Below, one piece after another: positions 35,229 to 43,669 of a DNA stretch of 64,000 nt. Under the pieces are notes generated by a model, which worked only from the letters and a program-made list of their open reading frames with translations, was not told the DNA's origin and did no database searches. This DNA comes from Amycolatopsis alba DSM 44262 (GTDB lineage Bacteria > Actinomycetota > Actinomycetes > Mycobacteriales > Pseudonocardiaceae). The stretch is taken from assembly GCF_000384215.1 (NCBI RefSeq), contig NZ_KB913032.1, positions 4,729,665 through 4,793,664 of the forward strand. Reading direction: 5' to 3'. The first letter of the stretch is position 1. Every line of letters begins with the position of its first letter. Both the position numbers and the translations under genes were made by a program.

Positions 35229-36392
35229 GTGTCTGACGGTCCGGGTCTGTACCAGCTTGCCGAGGAGCACGAGGAGCTGCGGGCCGCGGTGCGTGCCCTC
35301 GCGGAGAAGGAGATCGAGCCGTACGCGGCCGAGGTCGATGAGGACGAGCGCTACCCGATCGAGGCGTACAACGCGCTGGTCAAGTCGGGTTTCAACGCCG
35401 TCCACATCGAGGAGGCCTACGACGGCCAGGGCGCGGACGCCATCGCCGCCTGCATCGTGATCGAAGAGGTCGCGCGTGTCGACGCGTCGGCGTCGCTGAT
35501 CCCGGCGGTGAACAAGCTGGGCACGGTGCCGATCATCCTTTCGGCGTCGGAAGACCTCAAGAAGCTCGTGCTGCCGTCGATCGCCTCGGGCGAGACCTCG
35601 GCGTCCTACGCGCTTTCGGAGCGCGAAGCCGGCTCGGACACCGCCTCGATGCGCACCCGCGCGAAGCTCGACGGCGACCACTGGGTGCTGAACGGCACCA
35701 AGTGCTGGATCACCAACGCGGGTGAATCGTCCTGGTACACCGTGATGGCGGTGACCGACCCCAACGCCGAGAAGAAGGCCAACGGCATCTCCGCGTTCGT
35801 CGTGCACAAGGACGACCCCGGCTTCACCGTCGGCTCGAAGGAGCGGAAGCTCGGCATCAAGGGCTCGCCGACCCGCGAGATCCACTTCGAGAACTGCACC
35901 ATCCCGGCCGACCGCATCATCGGCGAGCCCGGCACCGGCCTGAAGACCGCGCTGCGCACCCTCGACCACACTCGCCCGACCATCGGCGCGCAGGCGCTGG
36001 GCATCGCGCAGGGCGCGCTCGACGCGTCCATCGCGTACGTCAAGGAGCGCAAGCAGTTCGGCAAGTCGATCTCGGAGTTCCAGGGTGTCCAGTTCATGCT
36101 GGCCGACATGGGCATCAAGATCGAGGCCGCCCGGAACCTCGTCTACGCCTCCGCCGCGGCGACCGAACGCGGCGACAAGCGCGGCGGCTACATGGCCGCG
36201 GCCGCGAAGGCGTACGCGTCGGACATCGCGATGTCGGTCACGACGGACGCGGTGCAGCTCTTCGGCGGCGCGGGCTACACGCGCGACTTCCCGGTGGAGC
36301 GCATGATGCGCGACGCGAAGATCACGCAGATCTACGAAGGCACCAACCAGATCCAGCGCATGGTCATGGCGCGCGCCCTGCTCAAGGGCTGA
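35229..36392 (+). CDS. Acyl-CoA dehydrogenase; 3' end is the AICE attachment site
   Basis: 387 residues from GTG 35229 (GAGGTG upstream; GTG 35220 is possible). FAD enzyme introducing the alpha-beta double bond into acyl-CoA. Blocks seen are YALSEREAGSDTASMRTRA (FAD/substrate loop), WITNAGESSWYTVMAV, RKQFGKSISEFQGVQFMLAD and the catalytic-Glu end IYEGTNQIQRMVMARALL. It is complete, about the usual 380 residues. The last 74 bases, including the stop, belong to a 77-bp direct repeat (copy at 49042-49118), so the present 3' end was delivered by the integrated element and keeps the protein unchanged. Confidence 0.95.
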   Translation: MSDGPGLYQLAEEHEELRAAVRALAEKEIEPYAAEVDEDERYPIEAYNALVKSGFNAVHIEEAYDGQGADAIAACIVIEEVARVDASASLIPAVNKLGTVPIILSASEDLKKLVLPSIASGETSASYALSEREAGSDTASMRTRAKLDGDHWVLNGTKCWITNAGESSWYTVMAVTDPNAEKKANGISAFVVHKDDPGFTVGSKERKLGIKGSPTREIHFENCTIPADRIIGEPGTGLKTALRTLDHTRPTIGAQALGIAQGALDASIAYVKERKQFGKSISEFQGVQFMLADMGIKIEAARNLVYASAAATERGDKRGGYMAAAAKAYASDIAMSVTTDAVQLFGGAGYTRDFPVERMMRDAKITQIYEGTNQIQRMVMARALLKG

Positions 36393-36395
36393 TTT
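36319..36395 (+). repeat. attL: 77-bp direct repeat within the dehydrogenase 3' end
   Basis: Identical over 77 bases to 49042-49118. It covers the last 24 codons, the TGA and three following T residues of the dehydrogenase gene. The flanks differ immediately on both sides (A versus G on the left, G versus C on the right), so the boundaries are exact. Confidence 0.95.
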
Positions 36396-36437
36396 GATCT
36401 TGACCCGGTAGTTCGGGCGGCCCTGGCTGCTCATGAT

Positions 36438-36474
36438 CAGGCCGCCTCCAGGCCGTCATGGGCACCAGGCCGCC
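36438..36474 (+). promoter_or_regulatory. Candidate integrase arm-type sites, left end
   Basis: CAGGCCGCC at 36438, CAGGCCGTC at 36449 and CAGGCCGCC at 36466 are direct repeats in the 113-bp gap between attL and the first gene. The first two are 11 bp apart, about one helical turn. The same pair with the same spacing recurs near attR (48917 and 48928). Integrase or excisionase binding is inferred. Confidence 0.45.
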
Positions 36475-36508
36475 CGGCTGCTGTGGCAGTTCCTTCGAAC
36501 GGCATGGC

Positions 36509-37285
36509 TCAAGATTCAAGCTTGTCGGTTGTCGGACCGGTAGCGGTTGCCGCTAGATCCTCGTGTGCTTGCTCCAAAACGTTCAGCTCAACCTTCCTTC
36601 GTTTCGAAGGAACCAACTCGCCGAGGGCATCACGGTACTGAACTCGAATGTAGGATATTTGGGAAGCGGAGATAACAACTTTCTCCCAGCGTAGGCCTAT
36701 GTCGTCAGCGTCGTCCGTACTCGCGGCTGTCGACTTGACTCTCTTCATGCTCGTTCCGTAGAGCAGTATGTCTCGCTCCTCTGACTTCTCGTTCAATGTC
36801 CATGACTCGACATAGCCAAAAAAGCCTGTCCCGTCCTGTAGCTGCACATGTGCCCAGGCGTTGCTGTCTCGTGGTCGATCGGATCGAAGCGCTTCTTGCC
36901 AGGGGTTTCCGTTCGACAACGAGGCTGTCTCGCGCTTTATGGCCGATACTGCCTGAGCGACGATCAACGCTAATGCGCAGGCCGTCGCTGTCGTGAAGAT
37001 AAGGTTGCCGGTAATCCTGGTGATGTGTTCCTGTGTGTACGATCCACCGGTTCTTAGCCACTCGCTCAGATTTATTGAGAGACCGGGAAAGACTGTCCAG
37101 ACAGCTGCCTGTATGGTCGCTGCGCCGAGGATTAAGCTGAAGCTGGCCAGAGCTACGCGTGATGCTTCCCTAAAAGTTGAGCATGGTGCATGAAGTCGCT
37201 TGCGTTCGCGGGTTAGTTCAAACACGAGGCCGGGTGCTACTAGGCCAAGGAATGCGAATAGGGCGCCTAATGTCTGTGGGATCAT
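36509..37285 (-). CDS. Membrane protein of unknown function (DUF6338-like), AICE cargo
   Basis: 258 residues from ATG 37285. LGALFAFLGLVAPGLVFELT and a second segment (FSLILGAATIQAAVWTVFPG) are membrane helices, and a third lies near residues 93-112. The C-terminal 130 residues are soluble and cytosolic, including WAHVQLQDGTGFFGYVESWT. It resembles proteins databases call DUF6338 (from memory). GC content is visibly lower than the backbone. It lies between attL and int, the usual slot for cargo. The function is unknown; phage defence or exclusion are untested options. Confidence 0.7.
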   Translation of the reverse strand: MIPQTLGALFAFLGLVAPGLVFELTRERKRLHAPCSTFREASRVALASFSLILGAATIQAAVWTVFPGLSINLSEWLRTGGSYTQEHITRITGNLIFTTATACALALIVAQAVSAIKRETASLSNGNPWQEALRSDRPRDSNAWAHVQLQDGTGFFGYVESWTLNEKSEERDILLYGTSMKRVKSTAASTDDADDIGLRWEKVVISASQISYIRVQYRDALGELVPSKRRKVELNVLEQAHEDLAATATGPTTDKLES

Positions 37286-37298
37286 CGTGCTGTACTAG

Positions 37299-37436
37299 TT
37301 AGTCGACGTCGCCACCCTTCACTGGAGGTGTGCTCTTGTTCTTGTCCATCTGGCCGCGATCTTGTGGCTTTCCTCCGGTCTTGCTGATCGGCTGCTTCGG
37401 GCTTTGCGACTTCTTGCCAGCGTTGTCCTTGTTCAT
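37299..37436 (-). CDS. 45-residue basic ORF, AICE cargo
   Basis: ATG at 37436 is preceded by a near-perfect AAGGAGG site (AAGGAGGAAACAA then ATG). The product is 45 residues, Lys/Gln/Ser-rich and probably disordered (NKDNAGKKSQSPKQPISKTG and MDKNKSTPPVKGG). It ends 13 bases before the membrane protein start, so the two form a pair. No family is recognised. The strong ribosome site is the main argument that it is real. Confidence 0.6.
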   Translation of the reverse strand: MNKDNAGKKSQSPKQPISKTGGKPQDRGQMDKNKSTPPVKGGDVD

Positions 37437-37564
37437 TTGTTTCCTCCTTGGCGCCAATGTCGGTATAAGGCTGTGGCACGTAGTCGCGCGAGGTGATGTT
37501 GGTGTTACGCCAACCGGCCGTGCGGCGCCATCTCCGGTAGTAGCTCTTGTAGAGCGTTAGGCGG

Positions 37565-38809
37565 CTATGCCGCGTCCGCTGCTGCGGTCGCTTGCCCGAA
37601 CACCGCGTCGATCGCCTGACGAGCCCGCTCGTGGCTCGACGGGACGAGGTGCGTGTACGTCCGCAGGGTGAACCCGGCATCGGAGTGGCCGAGGTACTCG
37701 GCGAGTTCCTTGATCGACACGGCGCGAGACAGCAGCGTCGAGGCGAAGAAGTGCCGCAGCGCGTGCATGCCGTCCGCCCGGCCACGGTAGGTGATCTCCG
37801 CCGTCCTGAACGCGCCCTGCCAGACCACCTTGGTGAACAGGTCTCCGGTGTAGAGCCGCCCGTCTTCTCCTGTCATCAGGAGCCGGACCGTCACGGGTTC
37901 GCCGTCCGGCTTCCGCCAGGGCAGCGTGACCGCGACGGACGGGAACCGGTCCTGATGGTCGTCGATCTCGGCGAGCATGGCGGGGGAGAGCGGCACAGTT
38001 CGCGTCTTGCCACCCTTCGGTGGGGCGAACATCATCACGCCCTTGACGGTCTTGATCTGCCGCTGAACGTGGACGGTCATCGCGTCCCGGTCGATGTCGT
38101 CCGGGGAGTACCCGAGGATTTCCCCTTGCCGCAGGCCCAGCCCAGAGCCCAGCGGGACAGCGATTCGGAACCGCTCGGCGAGCCCTTTCCGCACCTTGTG
38201 CACTCGCTCCTCCGGCCACACGACGACCTGCGGGCTTTCACCGACCGGCCGTCGAACCGTCTTGGCATGACAGGGGTTCTCTCGAATCAGCCTGTCGTCG
38301 ACCGCTGAGTCCAGCACTCCAGCCACGATGGTGAACAGGACTACCTGGTAGTTCGAGGACAGCCCCCGTTCGTCCATATCGCCCACCCAGTCACGAATGG
38401 TGGACGGCTTGATCTGGCCGAACTTCAAGTGTCCGAAGGTGGGATAGATCTGACTTTCCAGTCGGCTACGCAGAATCTCACGCGTGGCCGGATCGGGTGA
38501 GGTGGCCTTGAGCCAGTTCTCACCCTGCTTCCGGAAGACCTTCGACGACGCCCGCGGATCGATGTACTTGTCTTCACGCTTGTCCGACTCCACACCGATG
38601 AGGAAGTCTTCAGCGCGCTTCTTTTGCTTGTCTGGAAAGGCTTTCGAGCGTTCCTCGTTGTCGGGGTCGAGGTAGCGGACCTTGTACCGCATGCCGATGC
38701 CGTACAGGTCGGTCTTTTCGAGCACGGGCTTGCCCCGCCCGTTGAGGATGACCTTTCCGGTCTCCTTGTCACGGGCGGGGCGGTACCAGCGATCTTGAAT
38801 GTGTCCCAT
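37565..38809 (-). CDS. int: AICE tyrosine integrase
   Basis: 414 residues from ATG 38809, overlapping the xis stop (TGATG). It catalyses attP-attB recombination. The catalytic residues of the tyrosine recombinase family are all visible: Arg227 in GLGLRQGE, His349 and Arg352 in HALRHFFAS, His375 in YLGHSDAGF and nucleophile Tyr385 in LRTYTHL. The N-terminal half holds the SAM-like arm-binding and core-binding domains. It is coupled to xis and repSA as in pSAM2. Its position next to attL is usual. Confidence 0.96.
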   Translation of the reverse strand: MGHIQDRWYRPARDKETGKVILNGRGKPVLEKTDLYGIGMRYKVRYLDPDNEERSKAFPDKQKKRAEDFLIGVESDKREDKYIDPRASSKVFRKQGENWLKATSPDPATREILRSRLESQIYPTFGHLKFGQIKPSTIRDWVGDMDERGLSSNYQVVLFTIVAGVLDSAVDDRLIRENPCHAKTVRRPVGESPQVVVWPEERVHKVRKGLAERFRIAVPLGSGLGLRQGEILGYSPDDIDRDAMTVHVQRQIKTVKGVMMFAPPKGGKTRTVPLSPAMLAEIDDHQDRFPSVAVTLPWRKPDGEPVTVRLLMTGEDGRLYTGDLFTKVVWQGAFRTAEITYRGRADGMHALRHFFASTLLSRAVSIKELAEYLGHSDAGFTLRTYTHLVPSSHERARQAIDAVFGQATAAADAA

Positions 38810-39000
38810 CAGGCCGCCGCCTCGTCTGTGCTCCAAGCGCGGACCTTGGCCGGGTCGTACCGGAGGTGACGGCCGATCTTGCGGACCGGCGGACCTTCGC
38901 CGAGCCACTTCCACTGGTAGAGCGTCTTGACCGGCACGCCGAGGTAGGCCGAGACGTCCTCTACCGACCAAAGCCGGTCAACACTGCTTACGTTGTCCAT
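38809..39000 (-). CDS. xis: Excisionase (MerR-like helix-turn-helix)
   Basis: 63 residues. LWSVEDVSAYLGVPVKTLYQ and WKWLGEGPPVRKIGRHLRYD form a winged helix of the HTH_17/excisionase type. With Int it should drive excision of the element. It lies nine bases after repSA and overlaps int by one base, the repSA-xis-int order of pSAM2-type elements. Confidence 0.93.
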   Translation of the reverse strand: MDNVSSVDRLWSVEDVSAYLGVPVKTLYQWKWLGEGPPVRKIGRHLRYDPAKVRAWSTDEAAA

Positions 39001-39009
39001 CTCGCCTCC

Positions 39010-40629
39010 TCAGGCCGCTAGCGGAGTTGCCGAAAGATCCGGTGGACTCTGCGCGGCTAGTAGTGCTTTGTCGTACTCGGCTTTCCAGGTGATGCGTTCG
39101 GAGATGGCGTGCATGACCAGGTGGTCCCGAGGAGGCACGGAGGGGTCGCCGGAGTCGACCTTGCGCCAGATCAGCCGAGCCGGGTCCGGTGCTGGTTTCT
39201 CGATCCCGACTGCCGCCAGCGCTTCCAGGACGAATGCTTTCCGATCGGCCTTGTGGTCCACGAGGGTCTTCCCGGACCACTTGCGCGACACCAGCACGCG
39301 ACGCCCCGGCAGGCCGAGGGTGGTCCGCCGGTGGGCTCGTCCCTTGCAGTGCCCTGGCGTGGTCTTTCCGTTGGCGCCCTTGGGGTTGATGCCGTAGAGC
39401 AGCCACACCGCGCACCGAGGCGAGCAGGGCGTCACCGACAGCTCCGCGTGCAACCGGTCGTGGTGATCCCTCTGCCTGACGGTGTCGGCTTCGACCACCT
39501 CACCGGTGGACTTGGTGAGGTACTTGGTCAGGTAGCCGATGTGCCGTCCGGCCTCCTCCGAGCCGCCGAGGATGCCCTTGGAGTGCACCTGTCGTCCGAA
39601 GGTGACCACGTGCGCCGGGTCCTCCACGGCCTCTACCGCGTCGTCCCAGTCGGTCAGCGGCTCTCGCGTGTCCGGGTCGACAAACACTCTGCGGTCGCCG
39701 TCCCAGAGCGGCATTCGGTCGACGTAGACGACCTGGTCATGGTTGGGCCACCAGACCTGGTGATAGGTCGCTTCGGTGACTTGGCGGATCACGTCGTGCG
39801 GGACCGATCCCCGAATCGCCGCGTGCAGGTGCGGAGCCGCCCGCCGCTGCGGTTCTACGGTCGCGAAGTACTGCGCGTCCCAGCCCACGACCCGCCGGAG
39901 GTTCTGCCACCACCGGTCGACGAGCGCGGAGAAGTGGACCGCGTCCCGAGCGGCCCGCCGGTAGTCATAGGTCGACGGGCCGACCGGTGCGCCATCAGAG
40001 CGGACCGGGCCGTAGGTGTCGCAGGTGAGCGTGACGAACATCGACGGCCGGAACCGCCCCGCGTACTCACGGCCGACCGTGGTCTTGGTGACCTTGCGTC
40101 GAGGCAGGTTCGGCGCCTCCTGCCGCCGCTTGGTCGAGCGCTTCACTGCCTTCTTCGTGGGCAGGTCGATGGAGGGTAGGCGGCCGCGCATGCCGAGTTG
40201 CCGAAGTTCTTCGTCGACACTCTGGATCTCCTCTCGCAGTTCGTCGGCCTCCGTCTGGTCCGTCTGTTGCCGGTAAGCGGCGACGAGGTCAGCCCGGAAT
40301 GCCAGCAGGTCCGTTTGGGTCTCGGAGGGCGGCTCGGAGGTGAAGTCGGGTTCGGTCTCCATGTGCCAGCCCTCGCGGCACTGGACCTGTCGCAGCGCCT
40401 TCGCTTTCCGAGCACACGGGAGACACACCGATTCGACCGTCGAGCCGCAGGGAACGGGGACGTAGCGGAGTTCTCCGGTGTCGGTGTCGCCGACCTCCAT
40501 CGTGAACGGCCGGACACAGACGCCGTGCTTCTCAGCGGTCGCTTTCACTACGTCGGAGGCGAGGGGTTCCCGCATCCGAACGGCCCGGGTTTTGGCCGGC
40601 ATGGTCACCGCGGATTCGTGGGTGCTCAT
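39010..40629 (-). CDS. repSA: Rolling-circle replication initiator RepSA
   Basis: 539 residues from ATG 40629, overlapping the preceding gene (TGATG). HUH endonuclease: PHLHAAIRG places the metal-binding histidines at 267 and 269, and GYLTKYLTK supplies Tyr366/Tyr370 as nicking tyrosine candidates. A cysteine cluster (C61, C69, C72) suggests a zinc site near the N-terminus. It nicks the double-strand origin of the excised circle. The length matches pSAM2 RepSA-type proteins. Confidence 0.93.
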   Translation of the reverse strand: MSTHESAVTMPAKTRAVRMREPLASDVVKATAEKHGVCVRPFTMEVGDTDTGELRYVPVPCGSTVESVCLPCARKAKALRQVQCREGWHMETEPDFTSEPPSETQTDLLAFRADLVAAYRQQTDQTEADELREEIQSVDEELRQLGMRGRLPSIDLPTKKAVKRSTKRRQEAPNLPRRKVTKTTVGREYAGRFRPSMFVTLTCDTYGPVRSDGAPVGPSTYDYRRAARDAVHFSALVDRWWQNLRRVVGWDAQYFATVEPQRRAAPHLHAAIRGSVPHDVIRQVTEATYHQVWWPNHDQVVYVDRMPLWDGDRRVFVDPDTREPLTDWDDAVEAVEDPAHVVTFGRQVHSKGILGGSEEAGRHIGYLTKYLTKSTGEVVEADTVRQRDHHDRLHAELSVTPCSPRCAVWLLYGINPKGANGKTTPGHCKGRAHRRTTLGLPGRRVLVSRKWSGKTLVDHKADRKAFVLEALAAVGIEKPAPDPARLIWRKVDSGDPSVPPRDHLVMHAISERITWKAEYDKALLAAQSPPDLSATPLAA

Positions 40630-41015
40630 CAGGCGGCCATCTCCCCAGGGGCGTTCCACTGCCGCAGGACGAACACCGGCATGTCCTGCCGCATCCCCGC
40701 AGGCAGATCAGGGAAAGTCGCTTCGTCGAACCAGACACCGCCGTAGACCACCACCGGGATGCCGCACGGAGTCCTGCCGCTCAGTTCCAGGTGCACCGAC
40801 CCGCCGCCCGCAGGACGCCACAGGGACGCCGTCACGTCGTCGAGCGAGGCAGCCCAGGTGAGCAGCCCACGGGCGACGTCCTCCAGGCGGTCGGAGTCGA
40901 GTTGCACCGTGATCGGATCAGGACCCACCCCGACCCGCACCGAGGCGGCCGGGGGAAGGGCGAACGAGTCGAGGTGGTCGCGGATCGCGTCGAGGAAGAC
41001 CATCAGCCGGTTCAT
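40629..41015 (-). CDS. AICE-associated hypothetical protein
   Basis: 128 residues, overlapping traSA by four bases and repSA by one, so it is part of a coupled core operon. It is a soluble alpha/beta-looking protein (VRVGVGPDPITVQLDSDRLE; SVHLELSGRTPCGIPVVVYG). I recognise no family. The fixed position between transfer and replication genes suggests a role in one of these processes. Confidence 0.75.
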   Translation of the reverse strand: MNRLMVFLDAIRDHLDSFALPPAASVRVGVGPDPITVQLDSDRLEDVARGLLTWAASLDDVTASLWRPAGGGSVHLELSGRTPCGIPVVVYGGVWFDEATFPDLPAGMRQDMPVFVLRQWNAPGEMAA

Positions 41016-42574
41016 GCCGCCCTCCCTTCGGAGAGTCCAACCACGTGAGTGCCACAGTTGGTCACGTAGGTCTCCAGGGCCTTGATCTCCTCATCGGCGA
41101 CCCATCCAGCCCGGACGCGCAGGGGTTCGCGGACGCCTTCGCCCCAGACGTAGCCGACACCGGCTTCGGAATCACCGATCCGGTTCGCCCACGCGCCTCG
41201 TTCGTATGCGCCGTCGCCGAGGACCATCCCGACATGGGTCTTGGAGGTCACCCGCAGGCACACGCGGCGCGGGAACAGTTCTCGAACCGGGACGGTGTCC
41301 TTCGTGGGTTCCTGGACGTAGCCGCGCACCGTGATGCCCAAGGCCCGCCCCTGCGTCGTGAGAAGCGCGACCTTCTCGACGATCGCGTCACGGGTCTTGC
41401 GGTCGGTGTACTTGGTCAGCGCACCGATCTCGTCGAACTCCAGCACCTCAAGCGGATGCTCGACGCTGATCGGGATCATGCGCACGCGTCCGGCGAACTC
41501 ATGCTTGCGGGCTTCCATTTCCTCAAGCAGGCCGTCGAGGAGTTCGAGCGCCTGCTTACCGGTCACCGCATACCGGGCGAAGATCCCGCGCCCGTAGGCG
41601 AGTTCCATCCCCTTCGGGTCGATACCGGACACCCGGACCACACCGGACCGAATCGCGGGTGCGGCCGACACCAGCGGGCACCACATCACCGAGTTCTTGC
41701 CCGATCCGGTCGCGCCAGCGGTCAGGCAATGCGCGCCCGAGCCGACCAGCGGAACCCGCCAGTCCGAGCCGTACTCCGTGGTCCCGGACCACACATGCCG
41801 CAGTTCCACGCCGAGCCCATCGGGCGAGACCAGGTCGGGAACAGGCAGGGAGGTCACCGCGGATTTGAGTAGGTCACGGCGCTGGAAGTCGATGGAGACC
41901 ACGTTGGGCTCCAGCTCCCGCACCTGGCAGCGCTTGACCTTGCGCGCCACGGCGAGTACCCGCGCGGCCTCGTCGAAGTCCTCGGGCTTTTGCCCCGGAA
42001 CGAGCTGGACCCGCACCTCATCCCACGACGGTCCCGATCGGACCTTGAGGACCTTCGGCACCTGAACAGCCCGTGATGCCGAGGCAGCTTTGCGGGAGAG
42101 CAAACGTCGGCGGCCGACCAGGTTCACCGTCACTTCCACCGGTAGCGTCTCGTCTCGGATGCTCAGCCCGCAGGCGTGCAGCCAGGCCGGGAGCTTGCGC
42201 GCGTAGACCGCCCAGCGCATCCACCAGGAGCGCAGGAAGCGGCCGCAGTGGTGGTCATAGGACACCACGTCGATCAGCCGCCACGACGCCAGCACGGCGA
42301 CGACCGAGCCTGTCACGATCGCCAGGGACAGCCACCCGAGGTACTGCCACCACGCCATGATTCCCACGACGGTGAGGCTGGTCCGCCAGCGCGTGATGAC
42401 TTGCTTTCCCAGCCACAGCAACGATTTCAGCAGCCACCAGAGGGCGATGAACACCAGTGCGGCCGCCGCCAGGACTTCCAAAATCGAGGCGAGAGCACGA
42501 CCGATCTTGTGCAGCAGCCACACCACCACGCCGAGCACTCCACCGCCGACGAGAAGGAAACCGATCCCGTTCAT
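41012..42574 (-). CDS. FtsK/SpoIIIE-like conjugal DNA translocase (TraSA-type)
   Basis: 520 residues from ATG 42574. The N-terminal 100 residues hold about four membrane helices. The motor domain has Walker A GATGSGKNS (residues 287-295) and Walker B EVLEFDEIGAL. This class pumps double-stranded DNA between mycelial cells and is the only transfer protein AICEs need. The recognition (gamma-like) end is at the C-terminus. It overlaps the zinc-ribbon ORF upstream and the 128-aa ORF downstream by four bases each. The TraSA name is by analogy with pSAM2. Confidence 0.92.
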   Translation of the reverse strand: MNGIGFLLVGGGVLGVVVWLLHKIGRALASILEVLAAAALVFIALWWLLKSLLWLGKQVITRWRTSLTVVGIMAWWQYLGWLSLAIVTGSVVAVLASWRLIDVVSYDHHCGRFLRSWWMRWAVYARKLPAWLHACGLSIRDETLPVEVTVNLVGRRRLLSRKAASASRAVQVPKVLKVRSGPSWDEVRVQLVPGQKPEDFDEAARVLAVARKVKRCQVRELEPNVVSIDFQRRDLLKSAVTSLPVPDLVSPDGLGVELRHVWSGTTEYGSDWRVPLVGSGAHCLTAGATGSGKNSVMWCPLVSAAPAIRSGVVRVSGIDPKGMELAYGRGIFARYAVTGKQALELLDGLLEEMEARKHEFAGRVRMIPISVEHPLEVLEFDEIGALTKYTDRKTRDAIVEKVALLTTQGRALGITVRGYVQEPTKDTVPVRELFPRRVCLRVTSKTHVGMVLGDGAYERGAWANRIGDSEAGVGYVWGEGVREPLRVRAGWVADEEIKALETYVTNCGTHVVGLSEGRAA

Positions 42575-42732
42575 CGGCGACCACCGCCGGTCAGGTCCAG
42601 CGGCAGCACTCCCCGGCAGGGAGCACATTCCGTCTCACCGGGGAGCAGCTTGGCGAACCGCTTGCAGACTGTGCAGCGCGTTCGGGTGACCCCGTCTAGC
42701 GGTCGCTTGTTGCCATCGTTTAGCGTTGTCAT
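42571..42732 (-). CDS. 53-residue zinc-ribbon protein
   Basis: ATG at 42732 with GGAAG six bases upstream; the TGA overlaps the traSA start (ATGA). The sequence contains two CxxC knuckles (TRCTVCKR and TECAPCRG) 12 residues apart, a compact zinc ribbon. It is conserved in logic rather than by a family I can name. The position suggests an accessory DNA- or protein-binding factor for transfer. Confidence 0.75.
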   Translation of the reverse strand: MTTLNDGNKRPLDGVTRTRCTVCKRFAKLLPGETECAPCRGVLPLDLTGGGRR

Positions 42733-42881
42733 TGTTCACTTCCAGAGGTTGTGGACAGCGCAGGAGCGGCAAGGTTGGTAGCCGGATTCCGCTTCTGCGC
42801 CTTACAAGACAAGAAAAGCGTGTGAGGACGTGTTTGTACGCCGCACGTCGCCACGTGCGTTTTTCGCTCTGTCATTCAGTT

Positions 42882-43136
42882 TCAGCTGGCTTGCGACTTC
42901 CCCTCTTGGATCTTCGCGGCCACCTCCTCCGCCTTGCGTTCCTCGTAGCCCACCCAGTAACGGAGTTCGTGGTGGTGCGCGCGATCCACATCGGACACCG
43001 CGCGGTACATGCGCGCGTTGGCCTGATGAAACTTCAGCCACGTCGTCAGATTCGCCCCTGGCTTCGGACGATGAGCCGAGGCGACCAGGTGCGCGTCCGC
43101 CAATGTCTGTGGCTCATTCCGGCCCGGTGTCGTCAT
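42882..43136 (-). CDS. Small AICE-associated protein (AMED_5909-like)
   Basis: 84 residues, helical and basic/acidic mixed: LTTWLKFHQANARMYRAVSD, then VDRAHHHELRYWVGYEERKA. It resembles a small family that databases name after Amycolatopsis AMED_5909 (recalled, not checked). It overlaps the upstream ORF by 23 bases. The function is unknown. The 148-bp gap after it contains nothing I can identify. Confidence 0.65.
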   Translation of the reverse strand: MTTPGRNEPQTLADAHLVASAHRPKPGANLTTWLKFHQANARMYRAVSDVDRAHHHELRYWVGYEERKAEEVAAKIQEGKSQAS

Positions 43137-43362
43137 CGCGCACCGCCTTGTGCTTGCCGAGGAACACGGCCAGTTCGTCCGCGCTGTCGCGGATTTGGCG
43201 AAGGAGCCGGATGAACTCCGGCCACGCGGCCGGGTCGGACGGCGGCAGGATCGCCAGGCTGTCCGGATCCAGGTAGATCACCAGTGCCGGGTTCGCCGAA
43301 CCATTGCCCTGCATTCCCGCGACCGCTTGCGGCCCCGGCTTCCACATCGCGTTGAACGCCAC
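43114..43362 (-). CDS. Hypothetical AICE protein (possible second half of the next gene)
   Basis: 82 residues from GTG 43362. The C-terminal SDPAAWPEFIRLLRQIRDSA with DELAVFLGKHKAV looks like a genuine helical protein, while the frame of the longer ORF over the same bases looks like noise. It is one base out of frame with the ORF at 43133-43669. It is either a separate coupled gene or the continuation of that gene after a frameshift. Confidence 0.55.
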   Translation of the reverse strand: MAFNAMWKPGPQAVAGMQGNGSANPALVIYLDPDSLAILPPSDPAAWPEFIRLLRQIRDSADELAVFLGKHKAVRDDDTGPE

Positions 43363-43669
43363 GGACCTGCCCTTCCTCGCTGTAGGCGCGCATCTCCCAC
43401 GACCGCGCGTTCTCCTCGAAACCTTCTGCCGCAGCCGTTACGGCCGCGAGAACCCACCACGGCAACTGGCCATGAGCGGCCAGGTCCCGCCAGGACGCCG
43501 CCACTGCCACCGAGGCGACAGCCAGGTCATGCGCCGCCAGAGCATCGGCGGCGGATGCCGTCCTGGTCGTCAGTGCGCTGTAGTGGCGGTAGGCCATCTC
43601 CCACGCCTGGACCAGGTGCGGAGGAACCACGGCCACACGGTGGCTCCCCGGCACCCCGCCCGGCATCAC
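43133..43669 (-). CDS. Hypothetical AICE protein, C-terminal frame doubtful
   Basis: Nominally 178 residues from ATG 43669, which overlaps the previous stop (ATGA). Residues 1-103 look real (VVPPHLVQAWEMAYRHYSAL; HGQLPWWVLAAVTAAAEGFE). Beyond about residue 104 the product becomes Gly/Pro/Arg-rich and overlaps the better-looking ORF at 43114-43362. A single-base shift near 43360 would join the two into one protein of about 185 residues. The frameshift could be real, programmed or a sequencing error. Confidence 0.55.
   Translation of the reverse strand: MMPGGVPGSHRVAVVPPHLVQAWEMAYRHYSALTTRTASAADALAAHDLAVASVAVAASWRDLAAHGQLPWWVLAAVTAAAEGFEENARSWEMRAYSEEGQVRGVQRDVEAGAASGRGNAGQWFGEPGTGDLPGSGQPGDPAAVRPGRVAGVHPAPSPNPRQRGRTGRVPRQAQGGAR

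Noticed and set aside
36319..36395. tRNA-type attachment site
   Set aside because: No tRNA can be folded from either repeat or its flanks; the repeat is protein-coding sequence of the dehydrogenase.
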